This document shows positions 1-6,582 of a DNA stretch of 9,948 bases, in pieces. The notes under the pieces are model-generated. The model had not been told where the DNA came from and did no database searches. It was given only the letters and a program-made list of their open reading frames with translations. Each line of letters begins with the position of its first letter. Positions within the stretch are counted from its first letter, which is position 1. The position numbers and the translations under genes were made by a program. Source of the DNA: Methanosarcina sp. UBA5 (GTDB lineage Archaea > Halobacteriota > Methanosarcinia > Methanosarcinales > Methanosarcinaceae). The DNA lies in contig NZ_DAVG01000051.1 of NCBI RefSeq assembly GCF_002505485.1, positions 1 through 9,948 on the forward strand, given 5' to 3'.

Positions 1-64
1 AGCAGAACTTATTAACAGCAGAGTTTATAAATAATAGAACTTATGAAAAGTATGACTTATAATA
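1..64. repeat. Degenerate 16-bp tandem repeat, four units
   Basis: Positions 1-16, 17-32, 33-48 and 49-64 align as four successive 16-base units with a shared core resembling agaacttataaa. The match is imperfect but the period is exact. It may continue to the left of the window. No gene is seen between 1 and 282. The rest of that stretch is AT-rich, with TATA-like sequences near 113-122 (caatataaaa) and 256-264 (gttatatag) that could serve the gene starting near 283. The function of the repeat is not known. Confidence 0.5.
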
Positions 65-282
65 AGTAAACCTCTAAAGTAAAGTGCAGGATTATACTAA
101 TCCATTGACTATCAATATAAAATGCATTTAATTTCTTTTATATGTATCTGTAGGATCTATCTTTCTTTTATTTTGTTTTTTAGTTCAGGAAAGTCTTTTA
201 CAGAATAAGTCTTTCATATAACAAATTTCAAAAATATACCGAATTAATGCAATAAGTTATATAGTTTTATCAAATTCAGGGA

Positions 283-1590
283 ATGTCATTGTTGAAGTGG
301 ATTAAAAAGCTCTTTGGAAAAAAAGAAGGTTCCAGTGTGGAGACTGGTCTCAGGGAGATTAATTTTGAAGACCTGCCAGCATGGCTGGATACAAGATCTC
401 AAAAAATCTCTTCCGGGGTGGAAGAGGATGTATCCGACCTTTTGAGAGAACTTGAAGCTTCGCTTCTGGCACTCAAGGAAAGTAACTTTAGGCTTGCGGA
501 AGCTAAAGTCGAGGGAGACTTTGATCTCAGGGCTGTAAAGCGAGCGAAGAGCAACAGAGAAAATGTGATAAAACAGGTCACAATGTTGATAGATAAAATC
601 AGAGTGACGGAAAACAGGGATTTCAGGGCTCTTGAAAGTTTCTATGGGGCAGCTACGCAGAACCTGAACACTTGCTTGGAGCATATGAATCAGAGTTTCA
701 GGTATACCAGAGGCGTTTTTTCTGAAGAATCAAAAGAAGTTAGTGAAAGCCTTGCCAGCCTGGGTAAGGTTTTTAACGAGCTCGGAGAGGTAATTCAGGT
801 AAATAAGAAGGAAATGGACACCATAGAAGCAGCTCGCTCAGATACTAATAATATACAGGAGCTTTCTGCCTCAATAGCTGCCGAAGCGCTGGAATTTGAA
901 TCCAGAAACCAAAAAATACAGGCTTTGAAGGCTGAAACTCTCGAAGCCAGCCAAGTTCTCGAGGATTTCAAAAAAGGAGCTATCTGGCAGAGTTTACAGA
1001 ATCTGCAGGCAGAATCTACTGCCGCCAGGGAAAAACTCAAAAAAGCCGAGACAGGCTTGAGTTCTCTAGTGCTCCCGCTTTCAGGCCATCTCTCAAGGAT
1101 TAAGAAACTTCATGAAAGCAGCAGGTATACCTTAAAGCCGGAAGTAAAGAAACAACTTGATATTTGCCTTGAGTCTCCAGTGCATGTAGATCCTTCTTTT
1201 TTCCCGGAACTCCAAAAGATATTTGAGGACAATGCTCTGGATATGCAGGCCCAGAAAAAAGAAAAAGCCCTGTCACAGGTTAAAGCTGCGATCTCGAGTT
1301 TTCCAGATCGAAAAAAAGAGTATCTTAAAGCCTTGCAGGAATTTGAGGCAAAGAAAGTTGAACTCGAAAGCTCGGATACCGGAAAACTGGTTGAACTCGA
1401 ACATAAGGAAACTGAACTTTTAAGCAGGACTCGCTCGCTTGAAGAGGATATTGAGGAGTCTGAAAAGAAGCTGGCCGCTTTAATGGAAGAACTGGAACAC
1501 CGAAAGGAAAAATTTCTTGCCAGTCTCAGTTTAATCGACAGCTATGTACATGTGAACTTCCCGAGTTCCACTTCGGGAGCACGGCCCTAA
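283..1590 (+). CDS. Conserved archaeal coiled-coil protein, function unknown
   Basis: The 435-aa product begins with a short basic amphipathic stretch (LLKWIKKLFGKK, residues 3-14) that could associate with membranes, then a conserved-looking segment around FEDLPAWLD (residues 28-36). Most of residues 45-425 is charged, Ala/Leu/Glu/Lys-rich heptad-type sequence predicted to form long coiled coils. There is no signal peptide, transmembrane span or recognised catalytic motif. The general layout (basic N-terminus, LPAWLD-like motif, long coiled coil) matches uncharacterised archaeal proteins I recall, so a structural or scaffold role is only a guess. The ATG at 283 lies directly beside the purine run AGGGA (278-282). 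The TTG codons at 289 or 292 would have better ribosome-binding spacing and could be the true start. The last residues (FPSSTSGARP) fall in a GC-richer repeat and may not be ancestral. Confidence 0.85.
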   Translation: MSLLKWIKKLFGKKEGSSVETGLREINFEDLPAWLDTRSQKISSGVEEDVSDLLRELEASLLALKESNFRLAEAKVEGDFDLRAVKRAKSNRENVIKQVTMLIDKIRVTENRDFRALESFYGAATQNLNTCLEHMNQSFRYTRGVFSEESKEVSESLASLGKVFNELGEVIQVNKKEMDTIEAARSDTNNIQELSASIAAEALEFESRNQKIQALKAETLEASQVLEDFKKGAIWQSLQNLQAESTAAREKLKKAETGLSSLVLPLSGHLSRIKKLHESSRYTLKPEVKKQLDICLESPVHVDPSFFPELQKIFEDNALDMQAQKKEKALSQVKAAISSFPDRKKEYLKALQEFEAKKVELESSDTGKLVELEHKETELLSRTRSLEEDIEESEKKLAALMEELEHRKEKFLASLSLIDSYVHVNFPSSTSGARP

Positions 1591-1628
1591 TCGCGCCTCG
1601 GGAGCACGAAGCCCTTTTCGCTTCGCTC
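1573..1628 (+). repeat. GC-rich direct repeat and hairpin at the 3' end of the coiled-coil gene
   Basis: The 11-mer tcgggagcacg occurs at 1573-1583 and again at 1598-1608. Just after it, CGAAGC (1607-1612) pairs with GCTTCG (1620-1625) around a 7-base loop. A further GAG/CTC pairing across a 2-base bulge is possible. Base composition differs sharply from the AT-rich flanks. The first copy is inside the coding region and supplies its last codons. The hairpin could act in transcription termination, or the whole block could be a dispersed intergenic repeat. Confidence 0.5.
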
Positions 1629-1874
1629 AAGAGAGATGTATTATAATTAAGATACTTAACTAAATTAATAGGGCAGATTTATGGAGTCTGAATTTTCCAA
1701 GCTGCGGATATGTTTATGGTATAAGTAACCGAAATAAGTTTTCCCATGGTTACTGTTTTCTGCAGTTATGGAGAATCAGGTTGGCGAGGTCTGGGTTTTG
1801 CTCAAAACTGTATAGTGTATGTATTCTGAAAGTTTTTATCTCCTTTAATAATGTCTAAGAAAAGAGGTTTGGCA
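1591..1874. other. Intergenic region upstream of alaX with a 7-bp inverted repeat
   Basis: After the GC-rich hairpin the stretch is AT-rich and has no convincing gene. AGTAACC (1724-1730) and GGTTACT (1748-1754) form a perfect 7-bp inverted repeat with a 17-base spacer, which could be an operator or a weak hairpin. A weak TATA-like element (tatagtgta, about 1811-1819) lies at a plausible distance for the alaX promoter. Short open frames of 15-27 codons here lack ribosome-binding sites and were not called. Confidence 0.4.
1864..1867 (+). promoter_or_regulatory. Ribosome-binding site deciding the alaX start
   Basis: GAGG (followed by T) ends 7 bases before the ATG at 1875. It lies inside the coding sequence if translation began at the in-frame ATG at 1851, which itself has no purine-rich element in front. 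This favours the shorter protein. Confidence 0.65.
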
Positions 1875-2606
1875 ATGACAGAAGCGCTTTACTTCCTTGA
1901 TTGTTATCTGAAAGAATTCGAAGCAACTGTCCAAAAAGTTACAGATGATCGGTTTGTAGTTCTTGACCGTACCGCTTTTTATCCCGAAAGCGGGGGTCAG
2001 CCTAATGATACCGGAAAATTAGTTCGTGAATCAGATGGGGCTGAATTTAATGTCCTGTATGTGGGTAAGTTCAATGGAGATATCAGTCACGAGGTAGCTG
2101 ACGAAAGTGTTTCTAACGGATTAAAAGCAGGGGACAAAGTAAAAGGATTCATTGACTGGGATCACCGTTACAGGCACATGCGGATGCATACGGCAACTCA
2201 CGTAATCGCAAATGTGATTGAGAAGGAGGCAGGAGCTCAGATAACTGGAAACCAGCTTGGTCTTGATCAGAGCAGAGTTGATTTCAGCCTTGAGATTTTT
2301 GACAGGGACAAATTTGCTGAATATGAGAAAATTGCCAATGATATTATAGCCCGGAAAAATCCTGTTAATCTCTACCTTGTAAGCCGCGAAGAAGCCGAAG
2401 AAAAACTTTCGCGGTTAACCACGCTGGCGAAAGGCTTTTCCGATGAAATAAAAGAAGTGCGCATAGTCGAAATCGAAGGGGTTACGATTGAAGCCTGTGG
2501 GGGGACCCATGTTAAAAATACTGAGGAAATAAAAGGCATAAAGATTGCAAAACTTCAGAATAAAGGAAAGAGCAACAGGAGAATGTACTTTACGCTCGTG
2601 GATTAA
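1875..2606 (+). CDS. alaX: Alanyl-tRNA editing protein, AlaX type
   Basis: This 243-aa protein is a free-standing relative of the alanyl-tRNA synthetase editing domain. The family hydrolyses tRNA(Ala) mischarged with serine (AlaX-M also glycine), protecting translation in the cytoplasm. Zinc and catalytic motifs are intact: HTATH (H105, H109) and CGGTH (C208, H212). The N-terminal half has the editing-domain stretch with SGGQPNDTG (residues 39-47). At 243 aa it is longer than short AlaX-S proteins (about 157 aa) and closer to the AlaX-M class (about 216 aa and up). An ATG at 1851 is in frame, but GAGG at 1864-1867 lies 7 bases before the ATG at 1875, so 1875 is preferred. It appears to be transcribed alone and ends before a long T-rich tract. 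Confidence 0.93.
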   Translation: MTEALYFLDCYLKEFEATVQKVTDDRFVVLDRTAFYPESGGQPNDTGKLVRESDGAEFNVLYVGKFNGDISHEVADESVSNGLKAGDKVKGFIDWDHRYRHMRMHTATHVIANVIEKEAGAQITGNQLGLDQSRVDFSLEIFDRDKFAEYEKIANDIIARKNPVNLYLVSREEAEEKLSRLTTLAKGFSDEIKEVRIVEIEGVTIEACGGTHVKNTEEIKGIKIAKLQNKGKSNRRMYFTLVD

Positions 2607-2636
2607 GCTCTGGATCGAATCTGGACCAAACCTGAG

Positions 2637-2734
2637 TCTTTTCTTTTATTATTTTCTTTTTTACTTTTTCCTTCTATTGTTTCTTTTTTCTTCTATTGTT
2701 TCTTTATTTTTCTCTGCCCACTTTCCCATTTCCT
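2637..2734 (+). terminator. Long T-rich tract, probable archaeal terminator of alaX
   Basis: About 100 bases downstream of the alaX stop are almost entirely T and C with repeated runs of four to six T. The motif ttctattgtttctt occurs twice in a row. Oligo-T tracts on the coding strand are the usual archaeal termination signal. An open frame running through this tract (2545-2832) is a low-complexity artefact. Confidence 0.6.
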
Positions 2735-2837
2735 TTTTTCTTTCTGAGTTCAGGTCTCAAGAAGGTCGTATTCTTTCAGCAGGATGTATTGGGCTGGACT
2801 TTGAATTTTTGAGTCTGAATACAATTATCTAATATTA

Positions 2838-2884
2838 TTTATAATTTAACTTATAAACTAATCAATTGATAAACTGATCAATGG
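2838..2884 (+). promoter_or_regulatory. Promoter with tandem 16-bp operator-like repeat before the F420 oxidoreductase gene
   Basis: A TATA-like element (tttataat, about 2838-2845) is followed by two abutting 16-base copies at 2853-2868 and 2869-2884 that match at 14 of 16 positions (core ataaact-atcaat). The palindrome ATCAATTGAT lies at 2861-2870. The repeats cover the expected transcription start and end beside the ribosome-binding site. This placement suits a repressor. The regulator is not identifiable from the window. Confidence 0.5.
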
Positions 2885-2889
2885 GGGGG
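2883..2889 (+). promoter_or_regulatory. G-run ribosome-binding site before a TTG start
   Basis: Seven consecutive G lie 5 bases before the TTG at 2895. The ATG at 2881 leads straight to a stop (ATG GGG GGG TAA), so it cannot be the start of the downstream gene. The family's conserved N-terminus (LKLGYK) begins immediately after the TTG. Confidence 0.6.
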
Positions 2890-2894
2890 TAAGA

Positions 2895-3893
2895 TTGCTT
2901 AAACTAGGATATAAAATCGCGCCTGAACAGTTTCCTCCATCGGAGTTGCTGCAACAGGTCGTAACGGCCGAAAAGGCAGGCTTTGAGAGTATTGGTGCCA
3001 GTGACCATTTCCATCCCTGGAGTGAAAATGGGCAGGCCTGTTTTGTCTGGAGCTGGCTTGGAGCGGCGGCTGTGAGTACTCAAAGCATAGAGCTGGGAAC
3101 AGGCCTGACCTGCCCGATTCTGCGTTACAACCCTGCTGTTATCGCTCAGGCCGCTGCAACCGTATCTTCGCTTGCAGGAGGACGGACCTATCTTGCAGTC
3201 GGAACAGGGGAAGCTCTAAATGAATATCCCGTGACCCTCGAATGGCCGCAGTATGACGAGCGTCAGATACGAATGATAGAGGCAATCGGACTTATCCGTG
3301 AACTCTGGACCGGACAGAAGGTCAGTTTTGATGGGTGCTACTACCGGACAAAGAACGCAAAAATATATACTCTGCCTAAAAATAATATCTCTATTTATAT
3401 TTCCTCTCTTGTGCCTGAAAGTGCTTACGTTGCAGGCTACTATGGGGACGGTCTTCTAACTGTAGGGGGAGAGTCAGATACGCAGAAGTATGAGCAGATT
3501 CTTTCCGAGTTTGAAAAGGGAGCCAGGGATTCAGATAAGATCCCAGAAGATCTGCCAAAGGCTATAGAGCTTTTTGTGGACTATGGGACAGGTTCTGAAG
3601 CATCTATTGAAAACTTCATGGAGTACTGGGCTGGAGCACTTATACCTGCCCTTTTCGTTAATAAAATATACACTCCGGAGATGTCTGCTCAAAATGGGAA
3701 AGTCGTAGGTCCGGATACAATACGAAAACATGGTTGTTTTTCCGAAAATCCTGAAGACCACATTAATTTTGTAAAGAAATTTATTGATTTAGGTTTCACG
3801 CACATTTATTTCCATTCGGCAGCTTCAGACCAGGTAACTTTCCTCAAAGCCTACGGAAAAGATGTTTTATCGGGGTTAAAAGAGATGGGATGA
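2895..3893 (+). CDS. F420-dependent oxidoreductase, luciferase-like, glucose-6-phosphate dehydrogenase (FGD) type
   Basis: The 332-aa product is a full-length TIM-barrel protein of the bacterial-luciferase superfamily and closely resembles mycobacterial F420-dependent glucose-6-phosphate dehydrogenase (about 336 aa). Shared segments include LKLGYK (2-7), SDHFHPW (36-42; counterparts of the catalytic FGD1 residues D39, H40 and W44), RYNPAVIAQA (77-86) and GTGEALNE (103-110; E106 and N109 match E109 and N112). Cofactor F420 binding is therefore well supported. The phosphate-binding side differs: by eye the FGD1 lysine K198 is replaced by Gly (TVGG instead of TSGK) and R283 by Lys, so glucose 6-phosphate may not be the substrate. 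Methanogens do not normally use F420-linked glucose-6-phosphate oxidation, so the true substrate is open. The start is TTG. Transcription appears monocistronic. Confidence 0.9.
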   Translation: MLKLGYKIAPEQFPPSELLQQVVTAEKAGFESIGASDHFHPWSENGQACFVWSWLGAAAVSTQSIELGTGLTCPILRYNPAVIAQAAATVSSLAGGRTYLAVGTGEALNEYPVTLEWPQYDERQIRMIEAIGLIRELWTGQKVSFDGCYYRTKNAKIYTLPKNNISIYISSLVPESAYVAGYYGDGLLTVGGESDTQKYEQILSEFEKGARDSDKIPEDLPKAIELFVDYGTGSEASIENFMEYWAGALIPALFVNKIYTPEMSAQNGKVVGPDTIRKHGCFSENPEDHINFVKKFIDLGFTHIYFHSAASDQVTFLKAYGKDVLSGLKEMG

Positions 3894-4115
3894 TCTCCTT
3901 TCCCCTTTTCAACGTTTCTGAGTTATGTAATTTATTTATACTTTCCTCTTCTACAGTGTATGTTGATTCGAGACAATAGATGACGCATTTACCTGTGTCA
4001 AGATCAAAAGTTTGTTTTGAGAAAACCCTTTATGAAATGGCATACTTGAGCCTTCTTCAAAGAATTATAACGTTTGCGGTTGTTTTAAGTGTGCGTTATT
4101 ATTTGAGGTATGTAT
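3894..4115. other. Intergenic region with terminator and promoter signals
   Basis: The 222 bases hold pyrimidine-rich runs just after the oxidoreductase stop (3894-3912), which may terminate transcription. A TATA-like element (gaattataa, 4062-4070) sits at a suitable distance from the next gene. GAGGT at 4105-4109 is its ribosome-binding site. A 60-codon open frame (3980-4162) overlaps the next gene in another frame and is not considered real. Confidence 0.45.
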
Positions 4116-4517
4116 ATGATCGAAGACATGACGCACGTAATGCTATTCGTCAAAGACTATAATGAGGCGCTTGATTTTTATACGAATAAGCTCGGCTTTG
4201 TAAAAGTAACAGATGTTAGCCCAGTGCCTGGATGGCGCTTTTTGTCCGTCGCTCCAAACGGCCAGGGTACAGAAATAATTCTCCATGTGCCCAATCCTGC
4301 AATGCAGGGCGAGGCCGAAGCAAAGCGGGAGACTGAACTCATAGGTAAAACCCCAGCGCTGATATTTAAAGTCGATGACTGCAAGAAAACGTGCGATGAA
4401 CTAAGGGCAAAAGGCGTAACGATTGTCGAGGAGCCAGGAGAGGCGCCTTACGGTATACAGGCGCACATAGTAGATTTGTATGGGAATCCACTTTGGTTAA
4501 TAGAGCCTCCCAGGTAA
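4116..4517 (+). CDS. VOC (glyoxalase/bleomycin-resistance/dioxygenase) fold protein
   Basis: The 133-aa protein has the two beta-alpha-beta-beta-beta modules of the vicinal oxygen chelate superfamily. The first module starts THVMLFVKDYNEALDFYTNK (residues 6-25), and the second covers about 80-130 and ends DLYGNPLWLIEPP. Candidate metal ligands are H7, E53 and E130, but one side of the site is less clear, so metal binding and chemistry are uncertain. The superfamily includes glyoxalase I, extradiol dioxygenases, epimerases and antibiotic-binding proteins. Nothing here selects among them. The ATG at 4110 directly abuts GAGGT, whereas the ATG at 4116 is spaced 6 bases from it, so 4116 is preferred. 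The gene stands alone. Confidence 0.85.
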   Translation: MIEDMTHVMLFVKDYNEALDFYTNKLGFVKVTDVSPVPGWRFLSVAPNGQGTEIILHVPNPAMQGEAEAKRETELIGKTPALIFKVDDCKKTCDELRAKGVTIVEEPGEAPYGIQAHIVDLYGNPLWLIEPPR

Positions 4518-4972
4518 AAATAAAGTAAATTAAGTTATTTTTGCCTCGCTTACTTTGCCTCGCTTGCTGAATCATGGTAGTCTACTGTTGTCCACTTGAG
4601 CTGATTTCATAAGCCTTCACAGGCGTTTATACCTTAAAGGGTCGTTCTAACAGAAATTTGGGGAAGAGGATCTCTTTTTACATAAAGCATTTTCTTTTTC
4701 TTATCAAGTTCAAGTTGAATACCTGTATTTTTCTATTTATAGAGCCGAAGCTCCGGATTTTCTGTCTAATATTAATCTTATACCTAATTTTCTGTCTAAT
4801 GTTAATTTCTAAATTTATCATGTATATATTTATATATTTTATAATATATTTCATTTATATGCAGAATTTCCGATAATAAGGCTCACATTTCAGTTCTTTC
4901 ATTTTTAAGAGTTTTTAACTCCATTTCTTTGATTGGGATTATAATTGTATAAGGTCACCAAAATGTGATTTT
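4518..4972. other. AT-rich intergenic region with two short direct repeats
   Basis: This 455-base stretch has no convincing gene. A 14-base unit, tttgcctcgcttac, is tandemly duplicated at 4540-4553 and 4554-4567 (13 of 14 match). A 20-base unit beginning attttctgtctaat occurs at 4757-4776 and 4787-4806 (19 of 20 match, period 30). A 72-codon open frame (4658-4876) encodes only Ile/Phe/Leu/Tyr-rich low-complexity sequence from the AT bias and has no ribosome-binding site. A TATA-like element (attataattgtata, about 4938-4951) precedes the next gene. Confidence 0.5.
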
Positions 4973-5011
4973 ATGATAAATGAACACAATCAAAACTTAA
5001 AATGTGACCTT
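4951..5011. repeat. Inverted repeat straddling the start of the dolichol-kinase-like gene
   Basis: AAGGTCAC (4951-4958) is matched by its reverse complement GTGACCTT (5004-5011). The 9-mer aaaatgtga is directly repeated at 4960-4968 and 4999-5007. The pair brackets the start codon at 4973 and could be a paired operator or an mRNA stem enclosing the start. Confidence 0.4.
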
Positions 5012-5648
5012 GATAAAAAAGCCGCTCTTAAAGGTGAAGTTGAGCGCCAGTTAATACACCTATTCACAGGTATAACTTTAATTCTTCTAATCCGGGTAGC
5101 CGGCGATATGGCACTGCCTCTCCTGCTGTTTCTGCTTGCTTTCTATATAACAACTTCAATAGCTATTATTCTGGATAAGCTTCCGCTTCGCTTATCCACT
5201 TTCCTGTGTAGATGGGGAAGGCCTTCCAAGCAAACTATACCGCTTAAAGGAACTATCCTGCTCCTTTGCGGAATAATCCTTTCTCTTATATTATTCCCTG
5301 AAGAAATTGTGTATGCTTCAATTGCAGTAGTCGCGTTCGGAGATTCGATAGCAACCGCCTTAGGCGTGCTGGCAGGTAGGCATAAGCTGCCGTACTCGGG
5401 AGAAAAAAACCACAGAAGGGACAGTATCAGGTATAATAGCAGCCTTTTTAGCGTCTTTACTTTTTGTGACACCTGCTCAGGCTTTTACTGGGGCTACAGG
5501 TGGAATGCTGCTGGAAAGCGTTATAGGTTTGCAGACAATCCGGGAATTTAACTCGCAAATGATCTTCAAATTTTTCTTTAATGATAATTTCTTAATTCCT
5601 TTATTTTCAGGTTTGCTCATGTATATTGTAGGTTTATCTAGCAACTGA
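4973..5648 (+). pseudogene. Dolichol kinase/phosphatidate cytidylyltransferase-like membrane protein, frameshifted
   Basis: Two frames together give one recognisable protein of about 224 aa from the SEC59/DGK1/VTE5-like polyprenol kinase group, which phosphorylates membrane lipid alcohols using CTP. The N-terminal part carries VERQLIHLFTG, several hydrophobic spans, and AFGDSIATALGVLAGRHKLP, the typical nucleotide-site region. Normal sequence then stops at 5403-5409, a run of seven A after G5402. With six A the frame would read GEKTTEGTVSGIIAAFLASL and continue to the family-like C-terminus (MLLESVIG, IPLFSGLLMYIVG) ending at 5648. As written, the first frame ends at 5551 after 192 codons with an unrelated tail. 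The cause could be a real lesion, phase variation, transcript slippage or a sequencing error. No strong ribosome-binding site precedes 4973, so the exact start is uncertain. Confidence 0.8.
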
Positions 5649-5682
5649 GAATGATTTTCTCGAGGTATGCTGTAGATTTAAA

Positions 5683-5722
5683 TTATATAAAAATTATGTT
5701 TTATTTATCTCTAAATAGGGGT
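5683..5722 (+). promoter_or_regulatory. TATA box and ribosome-binding site for a 26-codon gene
   Basis: ttatataaaa (5683-5692) is a good archaeal TATA box. About 25 bases further on the transcript would begin near 5710. AGGGGT (5717-5722) then lies 7 bases before the ATG at 5730. All three elements are properly spaced. Confidence 0.5.
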
Positions 5723-5729
5723 ATGTAAA

Positions 5730-5810
5730 ATGGCAATCGGGATTCTAAGGTTAATTATCGGATTGATCATCCTTCTGATCCTCATCCGGCTATTGATGAG
5801 CTTGCTCTAA
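5730..5810 (+). CDS. Putative 26-aa single-pass membrane microprotein
   Basis: The ATG at 5730 opens 26 codons (MAIGILRLIIGLIILL then ILIRLLMSLL) ending in TAA. Residues 2-26 are almost wholly Ile/Leu/Gly apart from R7 and R20, giving one predicted transmembrane helix with a positive charge near each end. The call is supported by a consensus TATA box, a spaced AGGGGT and a downstream hairpin with a T-run, not by a known family. Such short hydrophobic proteins often bind membrane complexes or act as toxins, but nothing here identifies a partner. The open frame could be chance, though the codon pattern is varied and the signals coincide. Confidence 0.5.
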   Translation: MAIGILRLIIGLIILLILIRLLMSLL

Positions 5811-5950
5811 TTAGCAGGAAAGCAAATAATGGTACAGGGGTTTTAAACTGGCTTTTCGCAGGCACCTCTAATCTGAATTTATTAGCCTTAGCGTCGGAAA
5901 AACTAGCAAGCTCAGGTATCTGATTAGAAAATGCAGCAAAAATTTGAACT

Positions 5951-5976
5951 TCTCTGTAAAACAAACAGAGATTTTT
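5951..5976 (+). terminator. Hairpin with T-run
   Basis: TCTCTGT (5951-5957) and ACAGAGA (5965-5971) form a perfect 7-bp stem around a 7-base loop, followed by five T (5972-5976). It resembles an intrinsic terminator for + strand transcription, such as that of the 26-codon gene about 140 bases upstream. The stem is AT-rich enough that its strength is moderate. Confidence 0.45.
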
Positions 5977-6029
5977 ACTCAAGCCTGTTTTTCGGGAATT
6001 TTTCAGTTTTCTACTTTTCCTCTACTTCT

Positions 6030-6149
6030 TCAACACATTCCGAACAGCACTATTAGATAAGCTGTATAATAGGCTATCAAAGCTACCCATTTCGCTTTTT
6101 TATTTCCCAGCCTGTACTGATAGGCACGAGAAATATTAAGCTTATCAAA
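6030..6149 (-). pseudogene. Possible 3' remnant of a membrane protein gene
   Basis: Read on the - strand from 6149 to the TGA at 6032-6030, an uninterrupted frame encodes a polar segment (SRAYQYRLGNKKAK) followed by a single hydrophobic span (WVALIAYYTAYLIVLFGMC) and a stop. This is the typical layout of a membrane protein's last loop and helix. There is no ATG, GTG or TTG start in this 39-codon frame, and a stop lies directly upstream. It therefore looks like the tail of a decayed gene. The parent family was not recognised, and chance cannot be excluded. Confidence 0.25.
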
Positions 6150-6576
6150 TCATGCGGAGTTCAGCGTTAGTTTTATATTACAGAATTATAAGCCAAAATC
6201 ATATCAATTTATTTTCATTTACTAACTCTGAGCCTCGGTAGCTTTCAAGAAAGTTTTTCTATATATGTGGCGAATTTATTTACTGATAGAGTAGTTTTTC
6301 GGCGTCGTTTACTCCCATGAAGGGACTTTTCTTTCTTCAATCTACCTGTTAAACCAAGCTATTTCTTAAGGCATACCTTTCAATAGATGCTAACCAAAAC
6401 CCTTGGTTTACAGATATGTTCTGTCTTTAATTTCAAAAAAAAGCAAAAAGCTGTTAGATCTAAATAATCATCTTCTACCAAACGTTTGATTTGAATTCTT
6501 TTTTATATTATATCTAACATAATACTCAATGGTGGGTGGGCAACTAATTGGGAAAGGCAATAGCTACCTGAATCCA

Positions 6577-6582
6577 GGGAGG
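6577..6582 (+). promoter_or_regulatory. Orphan Shine-Dalgarno sequence of the decayed DUF2795 gene
   Basis: GGGAGG is the strongest ribosome-binding match in the window, yet it leads to ATA at 6592 (9 bases on) where the DUF2795-like sequence should begin. A relic of an ATG-to-ATA start loss explains this best. Confidence 0.45.

Noticed and set aside
2545..2832. 95-codon + strand ORF after alaX
   Set aside because: It begins inside alaX in another frame and consists mostly of a poly-Phe/Leu run from the T-rich terminator tract.
3980..4162. 60-codon ORF before the VOC gene
   Set aside because: It overlaps the real gene in another frame and has no ribosome-binding site or recognisable domain.
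4658..4876. 72-codon + strand ORF rich in Ile, Phe, Leu and Tyr
   Set aside because: The composition follows from the AT-rich DNA, it spans a 20-bp direct repeat, and no ribosome-binding site or family resemblance is seen.
5404..5436. Programmed -1 frameshift at A AAA AAC in the dolichol-kinase-like gene
   Set aside because: The -1 frame meets TAA at 5434-5436, and the continuation of the protein lies in the +1 frame, so -1 recoding cannot produce the full product.
6376..6510. - strand open stretch containing KRLVEDDYLDLTAF
   Set aside because: It has no start codon in a sensible position, a stop on both sides and no recognised family; probably chance.
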